A stretch of DNA of 64,000 nucleotides from Acanthamoeba lenticulata (lineage: Eukaryota; Discosea; Longamoebia; Acanthamoebidae), in contig NAVB01000014.1 of the NCBI GenBank assembly GCA_002179805.1, forward strand, positions 1 through 64,000, in the 5' to 3' direction. Shown piece by piece: positions 57,325 to 64,000 of the stretch (the first letter of the stretch is position 1; each line of letters opens with the position of its first letter). Below the pieces are notes generated by a model. That model was not told where the DNA came from. It did not search any database and saw only the letters and a program-made list of their open reading frames with translations. Made by a program: the position numbers and the translations under genes.

Positions 57325-59411
57325 TCACTTCGTTGTGTTTCTCCTTTGACCTTTCTCGTGCCGTTTCGTGGACTCTTGCAATGACTTCCGCATTGCCTTT
57401 TCCTCCTTGGTGCTCTTGAAGAGCTTCTCGCTGCTGATGGCTTTGGCCATACTGCTCCACAGCCCCTTCTTTTTCTTTTTCTTCTTTTCCTCGCTAACGC
57501 TGTTCGTCTTTGCAGCCGCCGGCACGTGCGAGTCACCACCCACCTCACCAGCCTGGTTATCCTCGTCTGCACTGTCACCGCTCCCCTCCTTGCCGTTGCC
57601 GCTGCGCGGCGTGGCCGTCGCCTGAATGGCCGCTGCCGCCAGGCCTGATGGCGATGAAAGCGACGGCTGCAGCTGCATGCGCGGGCAGCCCTCCAGCAGC
57701 GGCACGCTTTTCGTCGGCCCGCTTTGGGTGCCGCGTCCCAGGAGCGGTGGCGGGCGCGCTTTGCTCGCGTTGGAGGCTTCCGCCACGACCGGAGCTGGTC
57801 GTTCGTCGTTTTCGTTCTTTTGGTCGTTCTTCTTCATGTTGCTGCAGGCGTCGAGTTCGATGAAGCCGATCTCATCGACCACCTCGACGTCGTCACCGCT
57901 GTCTTCCCCTCCCTCTTCGTCCTCGTCCTCGTCACTGCTCTCCTCCCCGCGTTCCTTCCTCTCCTTGTGCTTTCGGTACTTCTCGAGGAATTTGTCGATG
58001 AACTCCTGGTCGTTCTCGTCCAGGGGCGTCTCCACGCTCATGGTCTCCTCGCAGCCGGCCTCCACCAGCGCTTCATTACGTACCTCGTCCCAGTCGCGCT
58101 TGTTTTCTCTGTAGTCCTCCTCCAGCTGGTCCAGCTCCTCCAGGATCTGGTCGCATGTGGGCCGGTCGTTGGGCGACGAGGCCCAGCACCGCTTGATCAG
58201 CTCCGCCAGGTCCTGTAGATGCGTCGTCGTCAAGTCAAGAATAGGTTGGGCCAAGAGCCGTCCGCGTCACCAGCAGAGAGCATCTCCACTTCACCACGAA
58301 CCGTGGGTGTGTTGAAGGGAAGCGTGGGTCGGAGGTTCTCCTTGGCGGCTTTGATGATGATCGAGTATTCAATAACGATGTTCTTGTACTCCCCAAATGG
58401 CCGCTGATACTCACCCTGAGAGCAAGAGGAAGGGTTCAGCGCCGTGGCAAGGCACATGCCCACACGCGGTTTGTGGTCAGGTTTATGCGTACGGTGATGC
58501 ATCGTCGCACGATCTCCCACATGATGATGCCGATGCTGTAGATGTCCGATCGGTTGGTGAAGGCGTTGACGTGGTAGAGTTCAGGCGCCGTGTACTGGTA
58601 GGTACCGCGCAGCTTCATGAGGGTCGAGAGGTTGGTCGACTCGGCGAATCGTGACAGTCCAAAGTCGCACACTTTCACCACCATGTCGCTACGGACCTGC
58701 GCCGTGCACTCGTTAGATCCACACAAGAGCGTGACACCAAGTTTGATGTCGGTTTGGGTGTGCTTTACCAGCAAATTGAGCGTCTTGAGGTCACGATGGT
58801 AGATGGGCGGGGAGTGCGAGTGGAGCACTTGAATGCCCATCAAGATCTCTCTCAGCCACTTGAAAGTGAGCTGCCACGTGATGTTGAAGCGGGTGTTGTT
58901 GAGCACATGGTAGAGGCTGCCGTAGCGGCAGTACTCGGTCACGATGCAGATTTGGGGCCGACGGCAAGACGCCTTGAACTCCACGATGTTGGGCGCAGAG
59001 CCCAGTCGCCTGCGGGCATATTTGAGTACAGCTCACGACGATGCATAAGGCTGTGACCGCGAAACGCACTTCATGATGCGGCACTCGTGTTCGAAGGCTT
59101 GCTCCGACTTGGACGAGGCCACAACCTTGGAGCCGCGCGCAGAGAGTACTTTGATGGCGACTTCGCTGCCTCGATACACGCCTGGGGAGGAAGAACGACG
59201 TTCAACTTTCCATGCGGACGACACAGAAGAGCACGCCGATGGCAGAAGCCACGGATGGCAGGAGCACAGGCGTGCCTTTGAAGACTAGGGCAGTGGTGCC
59301 GAAGCCCAGCTTTGCGACAAAGGTCAAGTCCTCCACTGCCAAACGCCAGTCGCCAGCTCGTCGGGGCGTGGGTGAGTCGACCACATACCTCTCCCCGCTG
59401 TTCAGTTCCAT
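57325..59411 (-). CDS. TKL-type protein kinase with acidic/basic C-terminal tail
   Basis: Starts at the ATG at 59411 (MELNSGERYVVDSPTPRRAG). The kinase domain is at the N-terminus: DLTFVAKLGFGTTALVFKG (G-loop), GSEVAIKVLS (Lys), FKASCRRPQICIVTEYCRYG, YHRDLKTLNLLV (catalytic loop), VKVCDFGLSRFAE (DFG), TYQYTAPELYHVNAFTNRSD and IKRCWASSPNDRPTCDQILE. A stretch between catalytic loop and DFG (TDIKLGVTLLCGSNECTAQV) is probably partly intron. The tail of about 270 residues is first acidic (EESSDEDEDEEGGEDSGDD), then ends in a Lys run, GLWSSMAKAISSEKLFKS and KRHEKGQRRNTTK. RCWASSPNDRP is a TKL-type ending. Residues for activity are all present. Divergent from the coiled-coil gene at 59833. Confidence 0.85.
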
Positions 59412-59832
59412 CCGCACCCGAGCTCAAGATCTCAAATTGAATCGTCCAAATCGTCCCAATTGACACAATCTGGCCGCAGATTGGCTGGCCCAAGACTTGG
59501 GCTGACTGGCTGGCTGGAGTGGTTGTGCTTGTGGGGAGGCAGAGAAAGCGCAACTCGTCAAGAAGACCTCAAACCACAGGGTATGGGTCGTCTGCGGGCA
59601 GCTGCTAGGGCAGTTGTTGTTGCCCAGAGGGGTGCTGAGGAATGCGAGGCGTCTGGCGAGATCTCAGCCTTTCGGATTTGGGTAAAGCTCTCTGTTTTTA
59701 GGCTAGGCCAAGCGATCCAGGTATGTACCCATTTCTGGCCTGCTCACAAGCAGAACAACAATAACAACAACTAGAGAGAGACAAGTGGTCCACTCCACTT
59801 CAGCTCGACCTGTCTCCGTTCAAGTTTCACAT
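59412..59832. promoter_or_regulatory. Bidirectional promoter region between kinase and coiled-coil genes
   Basis: 421 bases separate two divergent ATGs. Nothing protein-like in it; an AACAACAATAACAACAAC run at 59755-59772 lies just before the plus-strand gene and probably belongs to its 5' leader. No clear TATA box. Confidence 0.4.
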
Positions 59833-61651
59833 ATGAGTTCAGGATCCAATCCACCCGCGGTGAAGCTTACCTGGTCGGGCTCGGCCACCATCAAGCCGAC
59901 GGTGAGGCACTTTAACGCACCCTCGTTCAATGGAGTGCCCAACTATTCAATCCCAAGCCCTACGAGGAACATCAACCTCAATCGGGGCACCTCGCCTCGC
60001 TCTCCCAAGTTACACGCCGGGCTCAGCGAACTCGCTGCGACCCGCATCAGCCCGCCCATCTCGCCACACACCGGCGCCAAGAGGATTCTCGAGATCGAGA
60101 AGGGCGTCGAAAGCATGGTGAGCGTCCAAGAGGAGGTCGACCGTGTTGAACGCCTGCGGCGGGAGGAAGACGAAGAGCGTGCCCGCCAGGACACCGAGCG
60201 GCTGAGGCGGGAGAGGGAGACGAACGACGCGCTGGCTGCCATAGAGGAGCTTCAATCCGGGCTGAACATGCTCGAATACGGAGCACCGGTGGACACGATC
60301 CGCACAAGGGCTACGACGGCGCCACCAGAAATGTCAGTCGCCTCCACTGGAAGGGCGTCTGTGCTTGTACCGCCTGCCATCGTCGTTGGCGACGACTTTC
60401 TGGTGCGCCAGCAACGCGAGCTCGAGGCGCAGCGGGAGCAGCTGCGGCGCGAGCAGGAAGAGTGGGAGCGCACGAAGCGGGAGCTACAGCTTAAGGAAAA
60501 TAGGCAGCGGGAAATCGACGCTCAGCGTGAGCTTCTCACTCAAGAGCAGCAGCAACGAGAGGCGCTTCAGCGCCAGCTGGCGGCCGAGCGTGAACAGCTT
60601 CAGCGCGAGCGCGAGTTGTGGGAAAAGCAGAGGCGCGAACAGGAGATACTTGACCAGCAGCTCAAAGAGAAGCATGCTCGCGAGCAGGCGCTCAAGGAGG
60701 AGCTGGTGCGAGAGAGGGAACAGCTGCAACGCGAGCATGCGACACTCCGTGAGCAGCAGCGTCGTGAGCAAGCCGAGCGCGAGCGGCATATCTTAGAGCA
60801 GCAGCGCCGGGAGGAAGAGCTCAAGGCACAGCAACTGCGAGAGCAACAGCAGCGAGAGAAGCTCCAGCTTGAGCGAGAACAGTTGGAACGCGAGCAGGCA
60901 ACGCTGCGGGAGCAACGCCAGCGTGAGGTGAGGAAGGAGAACGAGATGAAGGAGAGATTGCAGCGTGACAAGGAAAACATCGAGCGTGAGCATGAAGCCC
61001 GCCTAAAGAAACAACAGGAAGAGCAGCTTCGCCAACACACATCGCAGCAACAACTGAATCATCATCAACAGCCTCAGCAACAACCTCAACTATCACATTC
61101 ACAACAACCACAACCACAGCAACAACAGCTCAAACACCAACAGGCTGGCGCAAATCATGACTTGGCCGAGGAGGACAGCTTACCCCATGACCAGCTGAGC
61201 CGGGAAGGCCTACTCCACCGCTTCATCAAGTTAATGGAGGGAATCAAGCGATCGACAGCAAGCAGCCTCACCTACCAGGAACAGTCCGCGGTGCAGGCTG
61301 TGATGCTTGCCCGCGACATCAGCCTGCGCCTTGATTCGCACTTGGACGACTTGATGCCCAGTGTTGACCTCCTTGACGATGACACTTTTAACTCAGTGAT
61401 CAACTCTATGGACACCATTCGCGATGAGCTCCTCTTCGTGGCCACTTCCACTGCTCGCTTCATCTCCGGCTGGCGGGTTCGTTGTTTGCTTCTTCTTTTA
61501 CGAAAGGCTGTGATTGGGTATTGATAAAAGAACAATGTAGGATGGCAAGCTCGACCAGGCGACAATTAACACCTCTTTGGAGAGCATGGTGGCCAAGGCC
61601 AACTCCCTGCTTCTTCGCTTGGCCACACTTGCCCACATTCTAGCCCACTGA
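59833..61651 (+). CDS. Long Glu/Arg/Gln coiled-coil protein, unknown
   Basis: Two exons, 59833-61476 and 61541-61651, keep frame and give 584 residues. The ATG at 59833 (MSSGSNPPAVKLTWSGSAT) is the first in the frame. Residues 1-90 are Ser/Pro-rich. From about 100 to 410 the protein is almost continuous coiled coil built of units like QREQLRREQEEWERTKREL and REQLQREHATLREQQRRE, repeating every seven with Arg/Glu pairs. A Gln/His/Pro run (about 61040-61140) follows. The last 120 residues form a separate helical domain (LLHRFIKLMEGIKRSTASSL, VMLARDISLRLDSHLDDL, ATINTSLESMVAKANSLLL). A scaffold or cytoskeletal linker role is plausible; no family recognised. Confidence 0.78.
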
Positions 61652-62409
61652 AGCTATGTTAGTGTACAACACAACCAGAGAAACATAGGGCACACTGTGC
61701 AGAAAATATAGTTGAATGAGTGGAACTTCCACCTTTGGCCAATCTTGGGTCACAGTCATCAGAGTGAGCACGGGCTTGTAATCCAATGCTGTTGATGGCC
61801 AGATTCCTGACCTTGACTTTTGCAGGGCAAGTGGGACTCGTTTAACTCGCGTTTTCTGAGCCACCTCTAACCGCCCAAAGAGCTGAGCGCCCCTACCTGG
61901 TGATCAACACGGGGCGACCAAATCACTGGCAATAATGCCACAACCCGCGCTACTGGGCTGAGCTACATCGCTGAGGTGGCGACACAAAGTCTCATGCCAA
62001 TCATCGCGGTGTGTTACCTCCATCAAGGCGGGTATTGCTGGCTCATCGTCTTTACAAGCGGCGAGAGCTAGAGCTCAAAGGAGGAGCAACGTTCAGACTT
62101 AGCCCTTTCACGCCCAACGTGTCCATGTGTCGGTTACTACTGGGACAAGAACGCGGGTGCTTGTCAACTCCGCTGAGGCTGTGGACGCTCGACAACACAC
62201 CTCGGGTTGGATCACGTGACAGCAAAAGCCTGTACAACAGGACGGCGATCCTGCGTGACCCCGCCACCCAGCACCCTTCATAGGGTTCGAGGAACAGATG
62301 TACAGCGGCGACCAGGACTACGGCAACGTCGTCATCATTCTCGACTGAGACTTGCGCCTCCGCTTTTAGCTGGACAATAAAGAGCCCTCTGGGCCGGCGG
62401 AGCATACAG
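61652..62409. other. Region without a supported gene upstream of the partial membrane-protein copy
   Basis: About 760 bases. Frames at 62011-62283 (plus) and 61640-61864 (minus) lack protein character. A short piece at 62284-62346 reads FEEQMYSGDQDYGNVVIILD before a stop and might be a remnant exon of the neighbouring membrane-protein copy. A minus-strand string with the look of a tRNA D-arm lies near 61960-61978 but no tRNA can be folded. Confidence 0.4.
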
Positions 62410-62967
62410 TGCTCGATGGATCGTCGAGGGAAGAGGCCGGCCAAGCGCAGCCATCGCAGAATTTGACGAGACAAACAGTGGTGCGGCTGGTTGACGTGGT
62501 GGAGCTCGACGGGAACCGACGCATAGGCGACCAGTGGGTGACAGCTTCGCTCGTCGGACGCTCTTCTTCATCATCATCATCATCATCGTCATCCTCCGCT
62601 ACACCATCGAGGTTGGTGTTGTCCTTTCAGCAGTTTAACCAATCGCTCGCCTACGACCCTGGTACACCTTGCGACCTCTTGTCCTTGTTTACAAAATGTT
62701 GTCTCAAAATGATGTCGGTATTTTCTCACGCATGGTGATGTTTGGGGCGGCGACACAGATTTCGGGCTGCTGCTGGGCAGGAACACGGAAGGCGAGAGCA
62801 GCGACGGCGTGCCCGTGGGCCTCATCATCGGTCTGGCCGTGGGCGTGCCTCTTGGCTTGCTGGTCTTGGTGAGCGTCGTGGCAGGGATCATGCTGCTCTA
62901 CCGGCGCAGACGATGGCCGCAGCTGAAACACCGTGGCTTAGTGAACTTTGCTGGGGATGAACTGTGA
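62410..62967 (+). pseudogene. Partial copy of the type-I membrane-protein family, 3' exons only
   Basis: The plus strand carries only the membrane-proximal end of the family seen at 5461-8907. It reads QTVVRLVDVVELDGNRRIGD, a long Ser run (coded by TCATCATCATCA at about 62568-62592), FQQFNQSLAYDP, an intron (GTACAC at 62662 to ACAG at 62757), DFGLLLGRNTEG, a transmembrane helix (PVGLIIGLAVGVPLGLLVLV) and the tail YRRRRWPQLKHRG, stop at 62965-62967. No signal peptide or ectodomain exons are visible upstream, and no in-frame ATG starts it. Either a truncated duplicate or the end of a gene whose 5' exons I failed to see. Tail-to-tail with the full family member starting at 63129. Confidence 0.6.
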
Positions 62968-63128
62968 CAGCACAACACCATCCCCGGAGCCGCTCCCCGT
63001 TGAAGTTGCTTTTCTTGATGATGGGCAAGCAGGGAAGATGGCGACGTCCTAGTCCATCAAGGAGGAGGACTATCAAAACGTGAAAGGCCAGTGTTGTAGA
63101 CAACCAAATTATTACTGTCCCAAGGGTT

Positions 63129-64000
63129 TTACAGGACAGGCTTTTCCTCTTCGTTGATGTCCCAGTCGATGCCGTCGGCGTAGCGCTGCTTCTTTCGCCA
63201 CCAGGCAAAGACGATGCTTCCCACGACCACGGTGGACACCAGCAGCACAGCGACGCCGACACCCACGGTCACGCCCACGATCAGGCCCACGTTCGTGTCG
63301 CCGCCCCCTTTGCCATCTGACGAGCCGAGTAGAACGCCCAGGCCGAGGCTCGGATCGTAATAAAGCGAGTCGTTGAAGCCTTCCGGAAACGCGAGCTCCA
63401 GGACGAACAACGACGAGTTGGCAGAAGAGGAGACCACCACCGAGTGGTTGATGGGGCGGAGCACGCCGTCGAAGAGCGCCAGGTCGAACACCTGGACCTC
63501 GGCCACCGCCGAAGCTCCGGAGAGGAAGAGGATGTAGGTGGTCATGTTGGCCTGTGGGAAGCCCATTCGTTTGCTGACCTTGGCGCCGGAGCCTGCCTGA
63601 GCCGAGGAGGAAGCAGAGTCCAACAGGAGGTAGCGGAGCACAATGGTGTCGGACCCGACCAGGCTGTCGTTGGCCTGGGTGATGTTGATCGACCACTTCA
63701 CGGTGCCAGCTCCGATGGGGAACGTGGTCCCTCCAAACTCGCCTGATTCAGCCTCGCGATGGAAGGAGAACTGATGCGCCAGGAGGGTCGAGTTGCCGAG
63801 TCTCGTCGTGTACTCCTGGGTCGTTGCGGAACTGTTTTGCACGGTACCGCCTACGCCAAAACTCTGAGTCAGTTCTTGAGAGCAGGAGAGACACAACACT
63901 GTGGGTGGGCGAACCTGAGATGGGCACGGAGGTGTTGCCCACGAGTGCGGCGCTCAAGTTGGCGCTCACGGCCACAACCGCTGAGGAGACGGGAGCGGAA
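63129..64000 (-). CDS. Type-I membrane protein of the same family, 5' part cut by the window
   Basis: The C-terminal part of a minus-strand gene ending at 63129 and running off the right edge. Two exons are visible, joined across an intron at about 63850-63914 (NTSVPIS then GGTVQNSSA). The ectodomain has many NxS/T sequons (LGNSTLLAH, INITQANDS, ANSSLFVLE) and a beta-rich pattern. Membrane-proximal DSLYYDPSLGLGVLLGSSDG matches FNQSLAYDP...FGVLLG of the paralogues. The transmembrane helix is NVGLIVGVTVGVGVAVLLVS, followed by a basic stop-transfer WWRKKQRYADG and an acidic end INEEEKPVL. A surface glycoprotein is likely; no named domain is visible. Confidence 0.72.

Noticed and set aside
61960..62010. 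Minus-strand TAGCTCAGCCCAGTAGCGC looked like a tRNA D-arm with A-box
   Set aside because: No matching acceptor stem, no GGTTCGA-type B-box at the right distance and no plausible anticodon arm, so no tRNA is called.

Overview
This window looks like nuclear DNA of an intron-rich, GC-rich free-living amoeba; Acanthamoeba or a close relative is my best guess. That is an inference from gene content and style, not a database match. Almost every gene is broken by short GT-AG introns of about 50-120 bases that are AT-rich, many with donors starting GTAC. The repertoire (tyrosine-kinase-like kinases, F-box/kelch and ankyrin proteins, a Rab32-type GTPase, a G-alpha subunit, coactosin, AIG1-type GTPases, secreted proteins) fits an amoebozoan. 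No rRNA, tRNA, CRISPR array or intact transposon was seen.

Layout. 1-15 kb: a truncated GPH/MFSD2-type transporter, a head-to-head pair of AIG1-like GTPases with N-terminal hydrophobic leaders, an F-box protein, a large type-I membrane protein, an F-box/kelch protein, a secreted protein and a Ser-rich unknown. 15-24 kb: a multi-exon tyrosine-kinase-like kinase with a repeated Tyr motif, coactosin, an STK16-type kinase divergent from a small membrane protein, and spliceosomal cyclophilin H. 24-26.3 kb: an AT-richer island followed by a broken inverted copy of part of the secreted gene at 11.5-12.2 kb. 26.3-43 kb: a tripeptidyl-peptidase-like S53 protease, methionine aminopeptidase 2, a secreted protein, an EF-hand mitochondrial carrier, a four-CUE/Smr protein head-to-head with a CASTOR-like arginine-sensor homologue, and an unknown. 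44-51 kb: a Rab32-like GTPase, a saposin-like secreted protein, and a very large PIP kinase carrying MIT and zinc-finger regions. 51-64 kb: an ankyrin/F-box/GTPase fusion, an unknown nuclear-type protein, G-alpha, a kinase divergent from a coiled-coil protein, and two further members of the type-I membrane family, one of them partial.

How genes may work together (inference): the arginine-sensor homologue and the Cue2/N4BP2-like CUE-Smr protein share a 139-base intergenic region and could link amino-acid supply to stalled-ribosome control. G-alpha, the PIP kinase, Rab32-like GTPase and kinases are signalling and trafficking parts. TPP1-like protease and saposin-like protein suit a phagocytic lysosome. 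Exon boundaries were built by hand from splice motifs, reading frame and family similarity; those given as exact numbers keep frame throughout, the others are approximate.
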